A stretch of DNA of 64,000 bases from Nyssa sinensis (taxonomy: Eukaryota; Streptophyta; Magnoliopsida; Cornales; Nyssaceae), in NCBI GenBank assembly GCA_008638375.1, contig CM018052.1, positions 17,239,950 to 17,303,949 on the forward strand. Reading direction: 5' to 3'. Of the stretch, positions 35,363 to 46,639 are shown piece after piece (the first letter of the stretch is position 1; every line of letters begins with the position of its first letter). The notes beneath the pieces are model-generated. The model searched no databases, was not told where the DNA came from, and was given only the letters and a program-made list of their open reading frames with translations. A program made the translations under genes and the position numbers.

Positions 35363-36100
35363 TTATTCAGTGGAGTCTGTATCATCATCTGTTCTTGAAA
35401 TTTCTTCATTCTCGGTACAATACTCTAACAATGTATCATCATCAAAATCACTTTCCTTGTCATTATCATCATTAACGAAAGTTACATCCCTCGGATCTAA
35501 TTGTGTGGTATTGGTGACGTCGGAAGCTATGACATGATCTGGTTCTACATCAATTCTATTCAACCGATACGAAGTAACATCTTCCTGATCATGCCGGATA
35601 ACACCATCGTGGGCAGATTGAGACTCTTCTTGTAGTGCCTCCTCAATCGTCTCCAAATCTTCATCTCCCTCGCCAACTTCTAGTACATCATAAATATTTT
35701 TAGATTTTATTTTTTGGACAACGTGCCAATCACCTCTGATTTTTGTGTCCTTCAAATAGAAAACTTGTTTTGCTTGAGATGCCAAAACATACGGATCATC
35801 TTTAAATGTTGTACGTGACGTATTAACACTTATGAAGTGCTTATCGATCTGCATTCTAGTCTTCTTATTACTTACATCCCACCAATCCCATTTAAACAGA
35901 TACACAGATTGACCGTAGCAATAATGTAACTGTATGATGTCTTGTAAAACACCATAGTACTCTACAGTTTGTCCTGCATCACCATCTCCCTGAACAAAGA
36001 CCTTGTTATTCTGTGTTCACCGACTGACCTCACGTTCCCTCGTGTGAAATCAAACACCATCAACAATTAAACTGGTGTAGCGGGATATCCTTTGATCAGG
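35363..36100 (-). pseudogene. CACTA transposase C-terminal part with DUF4216
   Basis: Minus-strand reading: the DUF4216 region begins upstream of 35905 and includes 'LHYCYGQSVYLFKWDWWDVS', 'QAKQVFYLKDTKIRGDWHVV', then an acidic tail (DDDNDKESDFDDDT...) ending at 35363. DUF4216 is the usual C-terminal neighbour of TNP2 in plant CACTA transposases. The segment 35905-35363 is open over 180 codons. Upstream, near 36020, a stop lies after 'FHTREREVSR'. Acidic C-termini are normal in this family. Element 1 has no counterpart in the window. Confidence 0.82.
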
Positions 36101-36449
36101 ACCACATGCCAAGGAATATAATTGATCGTACGCCTTAGGAGATTGTTGGTGGCGTAATAGCTTCATTTATTAATTCAATACAAGTACAAGATTAATTGAA
36201 TACAAATACATTAACTAATACAATTACAATTAATTAAAACCTATTCTTACTCGTTCTCCGAACCACTTTAGAAATAAATTTTGTTTTCGTTGCTCTAGAT
36301 CAGAACTTGATACATGTTCTCTCTGAAGCTCGATCGCATACTCACTGCAGAAGATGAGATATGTTATATGTAACTTACATTTGTATACTAACATAGTATT
36401 GCAATGATTTCAATAAACTTACTTAAAATATGACAATATCTCATCACAG

Positions 36450-39029
36450 TTGTTGAGCACGGTATAATGGATTTTTTTCAAGTCTTGAGGATGATACCAT
36501 TCATATATACAGGCACCTATTGGCCACACATTCTGATTAAACACCGCAAGGCCAGTTCATTGTTGCCCTGGACATCTATCAAAATTTCGATCTTGATGAT
36601 TAAACCTTGTCTCAATATCAAGATGCATAGAGCGGAAGGTGAGACATTCAGTATCAACGTAAGCCTCAACAATTGACCCTTCCGATCGTGCTTTGTTACG
36701 CACATATTGCTTCAATGTGTGTAAATATCTGTTTTAATAATTAATCAGTTATACATTAAAATAGTTAGGATGGATAAATAACACAATTCATAAAATTAAA
36801 TGTATTTTTTTATTGGATACATCCAACAGTGTTGGACAGGTCCGCCCATTTTTGCCTCATGAGGCAAATGTACAACTAAGTGGACCATTATATCAAAGAA
36901 AGATGGAGGGAAAATCTTTTCCAACTTGCAGAGGATCACAACAACGTCCCTTTTGAGATTTTTCAGTACTTTCAAATTCAACGTCTTCGCACATAATTCT
37001 CTAAAAAAGCAGCCCAACTCAATCAATGTCGTTGATATGTCATCGGTGAGATATCCACGTAGTGCAACCGGAAGAAGTCATTATAAAAGGACATGGCAGT
37101 CATAGCTCTTCAATTCGGATATTTTCCCATCTAAAACATTTACACACCGAGATATATTCGATGTGTATCCATCTAAGAACTTCACCGATTTAAACCATTC
37201 GCAAATCCTCATTCGTAGGATGACAACGTATACTGTGTAGGAGGCACGATATATTTATCACCGCTATGTATTAGGTGTAGCTCTTTTCGTATTCCCAGCT
37301 CCTGCAAGTCTAACCGGGCTTTAACATTATCTTTCGTCTTTCCTTCAATGTTCATTAAAGTTTCCAGCACATTATCACAGATGTTGTTCTCGATGTGCAT
37401 AATATCTAAATTGTGCCTTAACTTAAGGGTCTCCCAGTACGGCAAATAAAAAATATGCTCTTCTTCATCCAATTTAACTTCACATTAGTACGCTTGCTCT
37501 TCTTAGTACCCGGTATCTTCCCAAACCTCACTAGTTGAATGAGTGCCAACACGTCTTTGCCAGACAACAATGGAGGTGACAATCTGCGCTCAATTTTTCC
37601 ATCAAACAGATGCTTCTACCAATTTCGCCAGCCATGTGATGGTGGTAGAAAACGACGACGGAACATGTAGCATATCTTCTTTTCATTGGACAAATGTAGG
37701 GAACATACATCCTTATTGCAAACTGAACATGCCAGATACCCCTTAGTGCTCCACCCAAACAAGTTCCCGTATGCTGGAAAGTCATTTATGGTCCATAGTA
37801 ACACTGCATGCAATTAAAATGTCTCATTCTTAGATATGTCGTATACCTCCACTCCCACCTCCCACAATCCCTTTAACTCATCCACTAAAGGACTCAAGTA
37901 CACATCAATTTCATTACCAAGAGACTTCGGTTTTGGAATAAGCAACGACATGAAGATAAATGGTTCTTTCATACATTTTCACGATGGCAAGTTATATAGC
38001 ACAAGCAATACTGGCCATATGCTATAGGCATTACTCATGTCACCGAATGGATTGAAACCGTTGCTAGCCAACCCAAGTAGTACGTTACGTGCCTTATTTG
38101 CAAACCATTCATGATTTGTATCAAACTCAGCCCAAGTTTGAGAATCTGTCGGATGCCTACATACATTTTCCTCAGCAATACGTTTCTCCTTATGCCACCG
38201 CATATCTTCTTCCGTCTTCTGAGATATGTACAACCTTTGTAGCCTCGATTTTAAGGAAAAATATCTCAGCCTTGTGCGAAATTGTCTTGCTCTTTCCTTC
38301 ATTTATCTTGTACCTGGGTTCGTGGCACACCGTATACTCCATACATTGTTCAGTCTCTTTCCAAAATAACATGTAATCATTTTTGCAAGCATGTATGGGA
38401 ATAAACTCGAGGCCCAAATCTCTTAATATTCTTTTTGTCTCGTAATATAATTTTGTAAGGGTCTCCCTAGTAAGAAGCGCTGCTTTAATCAATTCAATGA
38501 CCATATTAAATGATTTGTTACTCCATTGATTGATGGTCTTAATATGAAGGAGTTTCACGAGAAAGTCCAATTTTGAAAACTTATCACAACCCGGATATAA
38601 CGGCTACCTTGCTTCTCTCAACAATGACTCAAACACTTTCGATTATCCTGTGTCACTCCTGTGACTACTCGCCCTAGTTTTAGCCCCCTACAAGTTTGCC
38701 AGCATTTGTGGCAAGCCTTCGTAACCAACCCTAACATTATCACCAAAGTCATCATTGTCGTCTTCTTCTTCATCCTCAATAACCACTCATACGTCACGGT
38801 GTTCCCCGTGAAATTCCCTACACGTATACTTCTTGTCCATCCCGTGTAAGAGTAGGTGCTCTTTGGCCTCATCTATGTGTATATAATCCCTATTATTGCA
38901 CCTCCTACATGAACATCTTATCCTATTTCTCCTATCTGCAGATGTACGAGCAAACTCAATAAAATCTTTGATCCCCTTCACATACTCTGGCAAATGTTTG
39001 CCCCTCAAGTCCATCCAACTCTTATCCAT
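36450..39029 (-). pseudogene. CACTA transposase TNP2 (Transpos_assoc, Transposase_21, DUF4218), element 2
   Basis: Start at 39029 (MDKSWMDLRGKHLPEYVKG...). Transpos_assoc 39029-38787, then a frame change. Transposase_21 follows in pieces: 38570-38190 ('LVKLLHIKTINQWSNKSFN'), 38302-37979 ('RLQRLYISQKTEEDMRWHK'), 37813-37531 ('FGWSTKGYLACSVCNKD') and 37472-37209 ('LDIMHIENNICDNVLETLMN'). DUF4218 is at 37026-36796 ('FFDIMVHLVVHLPHEAKMGG'), and a tail with 'ECLTFRSMHLDIETRFNHQD' near 36640. A 2-bp deletion near 38270 relative to element 1 causes one frameshift, and several TAG/TAA codons are present. Catalyses CACTA excision in intact relatives; this copy is dead. Confidence 0.9.
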
Positions 39030-40641
39030 TTTCGTCTACCTAATACAAGTCAAAAATTATACTCATTATAAATATGAAACATGAATCCTATCACCTCCAA
39101 CTTCTCTCTAAAGGGTAAGGTGGTCCTATCACATTCGTGATTGCACAATCTACATTACAACCAGCAGCAAATCAAATGCTTGATTCCACTCGGACAAAAT
39201 TTTGGCAGCATCTCCCCATGGTTCTCTAGGTATACGAGATAGACGTTGCCATGCCTAAATATATACCTAGAGAACAATAGGAGACCATACTGAAATTTTG
39301 TCATAGTGGAATATTCAAGCATGCGCTATTGATTGCTATGCAGATTTATGCATTCCAGAACTGTCCTCTTTGGACAATTCAAGAATCGATTTTCATACAC
39401 ACGAGCCCAATCAGGAATAAATTTCGCGACAAGATTCACATGTGATGAAAATGACTCCTGAATGGGGTTAGGCTTATATGAATGCAATTGCTAACTTACA
39501 AAACTAGCCCCAATTTTTTTTCACCAACTAATCCCTTAAAAAAAAATTCAAATCAAACGGTAAGGGTTTTTAGATAGTTGCAACTACTTTGTGAAAGGTT
39601 TTTTTTTTTTTTTTTTGGTTTAATAAAATGTGTAACTAGAATTGGTAATGAAACGGGATGTCTTTGCGGGCCCATCTTGTTTCAAAATAACCACTTTGAG
39701 CTTCAAAGATAACTTTTTTGTGTTTACTTTTCTTTTGGGTTAAGGAGGCATTTATATGAAATTAGATTATTACTCTTGTCCCATAAAATTCGACAATTCA
39801 ACTGAGTTCGTAATCAAAGCCACTAATTCATTCATCCGATTTAAATTCTCTCATTCTTGTTTCATGTCTCTCCAGCCATCCAACAAACAGACAATAATCA
39901 CCATGATTGACAAGATAAACATAAAACAAACAAACAATAATCATCAAACTTGACTAGACATACATAAAATAAACATAACTTAGCTAATCAAACCATGAGA
40001 TTGGAACAAAAAAGACGGATCTAGTAAGAACTAAAATTTAAAAACAACAAGAGAGGGGGAGAGAGAGAAAGGGGGAGAATGTAAATGTAATTATTACTAA
40101 AGATACAATAATAATTTTATTTTATTTTTATTAATGTTTATCTCTCAAAAAAAATCAGTGGAATATCCGCAAGCATAAGAAGATACTTATAATTATCATT
40201 ATTAGTCAATGTACCCAATTTTCTTTATTATTAGTCTTTGCCTAGAGCTTAAAAAAACATGCATCGTCCCTCCCCCCCCCCCCCACCCAAAAAAAATGAG
40301 AGTAGATGGGCCTCACTATTTTGGTAAAGTGGTGTGTGTTCTTTACCCTTTTTTTCCCTAGAAATTTCAAAAATATATGGGGAAGCAATGAAATTTTACC
40401 GAGCTAAATCCTGAATTAGAGTTTAAAAAAAAAAAACTTAATTTACACTTCAAGATCATTTCAAACTTAATATTTACCAAATTAGAATCGTTCTGAAAAT
40501 ATCATTTCAAAAAATGTTTTTAAAGGAAAAATTGTCTTTCCAAAATACAATTTGAATTTTCTTACAAAATCAAATTTTCTATTGAAAATGTCTATGTTTT
40601 TTAAATCGTCTTTTTGAAAAACATTTTTAATATAGTATCTT

Positions 40642-40688
<47 letters not shown>

Positions 40689-40905
40689 AAAAAAACCTCC
40701 TAACAATCCATCCAAAAGAACCTACTTCCCTGCAATCTATAAAAATCGAAAAGAACTGATCAAACCTCCAGTAACCAACATGCACAACATACCCCAATAA
40801 AAAACATCATCCATCTATAATCATATCACAAAACCCAACCACCTAAGTAAACCAACAACATTCACAATATACACATCTCCACAATCATATCACAAACCCA
40901 AACTT
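39030..40905. other. 5' leader and non-coding part of CACTA element 2
   Basis: 39030-39485 matches the leader of element 1 (22290-22745). From about 39490 the two elements diverge. The rest is AT-rich with poly-T near 39600, a C-run near 40275-40284, and a TA microsatellite at about 40646-40684. No gene seen. Confidence 0.6.
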
Positions 40906-40907
40906 GT

Positions 40908-41415
40908 TCATTCACAATCCCATTTACCACAAACTGTCAAAAAAAAAAAAACAAAACACAAACAACAGATATTTTTTAACAATAAAGAGTGAAAGAGCAA
41001 GAATTTATACGTACCAACAGAGAGGGTAAGAGATCAGCTCAGACTAGAGAAAAAAGAGGCTTTGTTCATCCACAATCCCATTTACCACAAAATGTCAAAA
41101 AAAAACAGAACACAAACAACAAATATTTTTTAACAATAAAGAGTGAAAGAGGAAGAATTGATATATACCAACAGAAAGGGCAAGAGATCAGCTCAGACCA
41201 GAGAAAGAAGAGGCTTGGTTCATCCACAACCCCAACCTTGTTCATCCACAATCCCATTTACCACAAAATGTCAAAAAAAACAAAAAAAAACAAAAAAAAC
41301 AAAACACAAACAACAAATATTTTTTAATGTACAAAGAGTGAAAGAGGAAGAATTGATACATACTAGTAGAGAGGGCAAGAGATTAGCTCAGACTAGAGAA
41401 AGAAAAGGCTTTTAT
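40908..41415 (+). repeat. Three tandem copies of a ~155-175-bp unit near the right end of CACTA element 2
   Basis: Copies start at about 40908, 41064 and 41241, each with 'cacaatcccatttaccacaa', a poly-A tract, 'aacaaatattttttaa', 'aaagagtgaaagaggaagaa' and 'gatcagctcagac'. The third copy is longer because of an expanded A-rich part and is preceded by a short partial copy (41219-41240). Positioned upstream of the transposase gene, so it could be promoter repeats; that role is only an inference. Confidence 0.88.
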
Positions 41416-41649
41416 GAGGCATAAACGGGTGAATTTCTCTTGGAAGTGAAAGAACTGCTGAAACTGTGTCAAACCCTCACAAGGGTTTATGTACAAAGAG
41501 CGCTAAAAGCGCGATTTTGCTTATGGTATGGCTCAAAGCCCTTATGAAATCAAAGAGCTCTTTCTGAACAAGGTTAGAATGAAGGAGACGATCGAGTTTT
41601 TTACTTTCGATGGGGTTCTTTCTGCAGTAAAGTCAAACCTAGCTAGTTA

Positions 41650-41972
41650 TGTGACTTTTTTGCGACGCCCATAGAGAGTCGCAAAAAAGACTATGTCCGT
41701 CGCAAAAAACAATTCAGCACAACGTCGTCCCACGCATACAAACCTTTAGCGACGCACATGTGACGTTGCTAAGTTTTTGCGATGCATAGTGCGTCGCAAA
41801 TAAAGTTTAGGCCGTCATAAAAGGCTTTGCACCCTCTGTTTTTTGCGCCGGAAAGCCCTTTTTCTCCGTTATTTACGATGCACACCATGAGCGTCTCTAA
41901 TAGTGACTTCTGGCAGCGCATTTTGTGCGTCGCAAATAACGTGCATCGTAAAAAATTTATTTTCTTGTAGTG
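41650..41972. repeat. CACTA element 2 right subterminal repeats and terminal inverted repeat
   Basis: Repeated gcgtcgcaaa/gcgacgc motifs (near 41663, 41687, 41750, 41790, 41930) closing with ttttcttgtagtg at 41972. The last ~100 bp resemble the end of element 1 at 24722 ('cattttgtgcgtcgcaaata' in both). Confidence 0.9.
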
Positions 41973-42600
41973 CGACTGACACAATAGATGTCACATCAAC
42001 GACTGTCACAAAAGGCGAAGCGGCACGCTCGTAATCATAGCACGCGACTATTCAGAAACCCTCAACCTCAGCTACACAATTCGCTAAACTGAGGCTCGGG
42101 GTGAGGAGTAGCTGATATACCACAAAAGGATAGACCAGTCCTAGCATGACACATGTATATACAGAGCATCTATGCATATAGACCAAGACAAGCTCTCCCA
42201 TCTAGAATAGACAGGCATACAGGGTTCAGAGCTTCTTCGTTCGAAATGACACAAGATCTCTAGTCTTCCCTCTAAAGCAGGAAAAGCTGGGCACACACAT
42301 GAAGGGTTCCCAAGCTGGTCATCGTCTTACATGCCTTATCGACCTTGAAGAAAGGAAACATAGTCCAACATGGTAACTATTATTCTCGGATATCATCAAA
42401 TCCCTATTTTTGTGACTCCAAATCCTAATCAACTTAGAAAATCTGTAGCCTATAAATAAAACCCTAAGGTGCGCTTTTCAATTACAGTCAATTAATTCTT
42501 TTTAATTACAGTCTTTTATTTTACTAACTTTATCATCGGAGCGGCTACTATCGGAGCCAACCCGGTGGCCCTCTAATCCTTTTTGAGTTCTTGACAAGAG
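41973..42600 (+). mobile_element. Probable 3' end of the Tat element: polypurine tract and LTR part
   Basis: Sequence resumes after CACTA element 2. 'ggggtgaggagtagc' near 42098 could be the polypurine tract, with the LTR starting 'tgatatacc' near 42112. 42530-42575 ('cggagcggctactatcggag', then a ggtggccct word) resembles the GC-rich part often seen in plant gypsy LTRs. No second copy exists in the window to prove LTR identity, so the right limit is uncertain. Confidence 0.45.
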
Positions 42601-44596
42601 ACGAAGAGCTGAAGCCCCATTGATTAGAAAGTGCAACATCACTAAGCACTTGCAAAATCTTTTTAGTTGAGACATAGAATTGGAGAGGTGCATTATCAAT
42701 ATTGTCTGTAGTTGCATTTGGTTGCTTATATGGATGCTAAATTGAGTTTTTACTGTCGTCGAAGATGAAATGTGATGGATGAAAGTGGAACAGAAGAAGA
42801 AAATTAATTCCTTGTAGTAGTTAAACTTATCTTCTCCAAGAAACACTGACTTGAAGTTTTCATGAAGTCAAGTCTTCATGAAGCCATTCTTAGGGTGCGA
42901 ATGCTGCCTAACTATGGATGGTATGATTTTGTGTCTCTTCTCCAAGCCTGTAAATGTAGATTAAAATTTTCTACTTCTGTAATGAATTTTTGCTAATATT
43001 CCACTAAAAAGATTCTTTGGCTTCAGGACTGAATTTTTTTCACAATTTGCACTTCCCATACCTTTCTAACAGTGCTCCCATTTTCTGGTTGGATATGCTC
43101 GTGTTATTAGAAGACAATGTTATGCCAATCCTCTCATGTTTCAAGCACACACTAATTCAAGCATGTGGAAAGTTGTACATCTTTACCTTACTCCAACTCA
43201 AAAAGAAAAAAAAACAAAGGACTTGGGATAATTACTGGTTTTAGTGTCACGTCACATTGCCATTCAACTGATTATGAGAAATACAGAAAAAGAACACTTT
43301 TGTGCCATTGGCTATTTGTTCTTAATTCAATGGAAGAAAGACCAAGCATTGATATAGCTTCTTTGAAGTTATTTTGAAGTCATTGGCTGCATAAAAATCT
43401 GCTCCATCTCTTACTGTATGCAACTTCGGAAGACACTTCTAGAAATATAGTTGACATAATGGAATTATGTTTATAGTTTCAACATCTGTATCTGCATTTA
43501 TATCTGTATTTATACTACTTATAAATATTTTTAAAGGTGAAATACAATCTTTAGACAACTATAGTCCTGCTTTGTAATTATATTTCTGCTGTATTCCTAC
43601 TCGATTAAATGTATTACTATAAGTTATTATTCATTAATAATTCATATTTAAATTCAACTATTTTTAAGTGATCTCAAATAACTTAGTACTTAACCTCACT
43701 TAATTAAATTTACTTTAGTTAGTGAATATTCAAATTAGAATTTCTATGGAATTAAGTGACACCTTCCCTTTGTTAATCAACTGCATTTGAAAGCCCACTA
43801 TGCTTCATATATTTTAAACTATAACAATTCGAATTCTTGTCCCATTCTCTTGTAAATTATTCATTGTCAATTGATTTGGGACCAGCTTGAATAAAGGTGG
43901 GTGATTGTTTTGAAGAGAATTGGACAATAATTTGAATAGTATAGGAGCCTTGCCGGGCACTTTCTCTCTTCTTGCTTCGATTTTGATTGTCACCTAATAA
44001 TTTTTTAATCTTTCATTGTTGCTATTATATGTGGTTTTTATGTTAACTTACTACATTCAAAGCTATGTAGAGAATCTCTATCAATATTCTTGTTACTCCT
44101 CAAAACATCTTGTTCATGAAATATTACTTCTCAAAAATCCCTGTACGAAATTTGCATACAAGGTTATTCCTGACACACTATCAATTTTTTTTTTTATTGA
44201 ATAACTTTCACTAACACCGAGTGTCCATTGCGTGGCGCAATGGTAAAATTCTTGGGCATTCAAAGCCTGAGAACGCGTCTGTCTCTCGTTTACTCCTTCA
44301 GCACCCTGCGTATGCCAGAGCAACACTGGTAATAAAACTTTCGCAAATTCCATAAAGGGTTTAAAGGTTAGTTAGGAATCTTCCGAATAAAAATAATTTG
44401 AAAAAAAAAATAGTAACTGAAGTAATCTGGAAGTTATAATGTATGATAGAGAGTCTGTTTCCATAACTATTCATTTTTTTCGCTATTACTTTTACAATTC
44501 AAATTATAAATAAGGAGATAACAAAAGTAACTATATGATTTTTATTTCCATTCCTTATTTTATGAATCTGCAGCATGATATTCTGGGTGAGTTAAT
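42601..44596. other. Unassigned AT-rich region
   Basis: No supported gene. Short inverted repeat 'cttgaagttttcatgaagtc' at 42850 followed by 'aagtcttcatgaag'. Scattered short open frames lack recognisable protein similarity. A tRNA-like A-box candidate is noted separately at about 44215. Confidence 0.5.
44213..44350 (+). repeat. Possible tRNA-derived SINE
   Basis: 'tggcgcaatgg' at 44234-44244 fits the RNA polymerase III A box (TRGYNNANNNG) and follows 'gtgtccattgcg', a start seen in tRNA-related plant SINEs. A B box is not clear ('cattcaaagcctgag' is only loosely similar) and no target duplication was found. Weak call. Confidence 0.3.
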
Positions 44597-45793
44597 CACT
44601 ACCAAAAAAGACATTTTGTGTGACGCCTAAATAGGAACGCATAGGAAAGCGTCGCTAAATAGGAGTATTAGCGATGCCAAACCGTGTCGGCAATATTTTG
44701 GGATTATTAGCGACACTATGTTTTAGGGTAAATTGCATTGCATTAATCTCTTACAGTTCAATCTTTAGTGTATTTGTTAATATTTAATGACTGATATATC
44801 TTTTTTTTCTTACTCTATTATTCAGTTTTTACGAGTCAATTCAATTGACTCACTATGAATTCATCTCTTTATCCTAACACTTAATAATTTGGTTTCATTT
44901 TCCATCCCCCTCCCCACATCCTGATCAGGTGTGGTTTCATTTTCCAGGAAATTGCATATTTTTGTTGTATATGTATGTTTATATTGATCACAGCTACCTT
45001 GGCTTTGCTTTCCCATCTATTCAAGGATCATTACACTAATTTAATGTGAATGTGTGTGTTATATTTTCAGATGACAATTTATGCCCGGTGGTGCTGATGC
45101 CAGAGCTGAAGAAGAAGTTTTTACCCACATTGTGCCTCATTATCTTACTGCCATGCCTTAATTTTGGCTGAATGAGTACTGTTGGAACTATGGGGTTGTT
45201 TTAATGATAGTTGGACATGGATGAAACTATGGGATTGTTTTTTTTTCCTTTAATGATAGTTGGACATGGATGAAATCATGGGATTGTATATTTTTCTTTA
45301 ATGATAGTGGGACATGTATTTGAAATTTTATATATTTTGTTATTTTTATCTACTTGAGTTTGGTTTCACATGTAACATTAACAAAATTTGGCAGAATAGA
45401 TGGATACCAAACCAAGGGTGTTTGCCCAATTTGAAGGGGCACAAGCCAAAATAGTTGGATACAAATTGCCAAAATTAATGTTATAATTTAATATTAAACA
45501 TTTTGCAAATTTAATCAGATTAAAAAATAATAATAAAGCATAGCTAATATTCAGGAATTATCTTATCTGCGATACCTAGAGGCATTGTAAATAAAAATCT
45601 TAAAATTTTTAGCGACGCCGCCATGCGTCACTAATTGAAAATATTTTGAGACGTCTAGGAATGTGTCGCAAAAACTTATCTGCTACCATAGTATTTGCAA
45701 CGCCTTTGCGATGCTTTTATTGCATCGCATATACTTATTAGCGACGTCTTTAGAATTATTTGCGACGCCCCAACCGCTCCTTTTTTTGTAGTG
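44597..45793. mobile_element. Non-autonomous CACTA element 3, about 1.2 kb
   Basis: Left end cactaccaaaaaaga at 44597 and right end tttttttgtagtg at 45793 form an imperfect terminal inverted repeat. Inside both ends are gcgtcgc/gcgacgc subterminal motifs (44650, 44663, 44710; 45612, 45628, 45742, 45759). The middle (44740-45590) is AT-rich and non-coding, including a duplicated 'atgatagttggacatggatg' word at about 45203 and 45255. No perfect 3-bp target duplication (aat / gtt). It shares only end motifs with elements 1 and 2, so it would depend on their proteins. Confidence 0.82.
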
Positions 45794-45828
45794 GTTAAAA
45801 TGATCAGTTCAATACTGCAGCTAGGATA

Positions 45829-46500
45829 GTGGGTTTCAGGAGTTTATTCATCCTATGGTGGATCACTCTGACATTTCTGGGGTTAGATGCGGCTTCTGAA
45901 AGCGCTGTGTCTGCAACTGTGTCAGGGAAGGAGGTTTTAGTTAGCATGGCAGAGATCACTGGGGTTGCAGCAGGTTTTGAGGGGTGGCAGAAAGGGGTGG
46001 ACGGGCAGGAGGTTGTTCAGACAACAATTACCCCGGGGGCGGGGGGGGGGGGGGGGGGGGGGGGGGGAGTTTGGTTAGGTGTTACTACTTTTTGGATGTT
46101 TGGATTCAGAAAGGGCTGATCCTTGTTTTCTTGTGACAAGGGGTGAAGAACTTTTTGGTGGTCTAAGGCAGCAGGTTGTCCAAGCAGCTATGCAAATGGT
46201 GATTTATCGAAGTACTTTTGACCAAGGGATGGCCATAGAGGTCAGTTTGTTGGAGAGGGTGGGTGACTTGGTTCCTGTGGATTGTTTGCCTTTGGCAGTT
46301 GCAGAATGTTGTGGCGACGGGATGGATCGAGTTGCAGGTTTATGGGGATTCAGGGGTTAGAGATGGGGGGAACTATTACATAGCAGATTCTGCAGAACTG
46401 AGGGCTAGTGAGAGGGAGAGGGAGAGGGAGGTTTCTGCTAGGGTGTTGCAGAAGTTGGTGGGTGTGGGCAAGCTTGTAGGTGTCACTTTGCAAGTATGAA
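45829..46500 (+). other. GC-rich open region upstream of LINE endonuclease, identity uncertain
   Basis: Overlapping open frames (45829-46119, 46079-46360, 46263-46499) with codon composition more GC-rich than the surroundings, interrupted by a 27-base G run at 46041-46067. By position this could be decayed LINE sequence between ORF1 and ORF2. I recognise no domain. Confidence 0.3.
46041..46067 (+). repeat. Poly-G tract (27 consecutive G)
   Basis: A run of 27 G preceded by ggggg-c, in otherwise AT-rich DNA. It could form a G-quadruplex, and its length is probably unstable or poorly determined by sequencing. Confidence 0.9.
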
Positions 46501-46639
46501 GGGGATTTCATGAAAATTTTTGAAACCATTGAGAGGCATGGAAGGGTGGTAGAGAGAGGGGGAATGAAGGGGAAAGGGCAGGGGAGGTTTGGTCGGGAGT
46601 TGACTCTCCACTACCGTAAATTATGATGCGAGGAGGGAT

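Larger units (their letters stand above)
30202..41972 (-). mobile_element. CACTA (En/Spm) element 2, end to end, 11.8 kb, with internal satellite array
   Basis: Left end cactacaggaaaa at 30202; right end ttttcttgtagtg at 41972 (reverse complement cactacaagaaaa, 12 of 13 identical). Both ends carry dense gcgtcgc subterminal motifs. From the right (5' side of the genes): leader, TNP2 transposase, DUF4218 and DUF4216 parts, a TnpA-like gene, a 2.5-kb satellite array, left subterminal region. All coding parts contain frameshifts or stops, so the element is non-autonomous. It lies within the Tat gypsy element. Confidence 0.92.
24723..42600 (+). mobile_element. Decayed Ty3/gypsy Tat-lineage element, interrupted by CACTA element 2
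   Basis: Plus-strand RNase H and integrase pieces (24723-26715) are followed by a 60-bp tandem array, an antisense gene (28035-30029) and, beyond CACTA element 2, a probable polypurine tract and LTR (about 42100-42600). A second RNase H domain, tandem repeats after pol and an antisense gene before the 3' LTR fit the Tat (Ogre/Retand/Grande) group. The 5' half was displaced by CACTA element 1 and lies outside the window. The right limit (42600) is approximate. Confidence 0.75.

Noticed and set aside
40989..41424. Lys-rich frames of 93-112 codons near the right end of CACTA-2
   Set aside because: Product of the 155-bp repeats and poly-A tracts.
44230..44310. A functional tRNA gene
   Set aside because: Only the A box fits; no cloverleaf or B box could be drawn.
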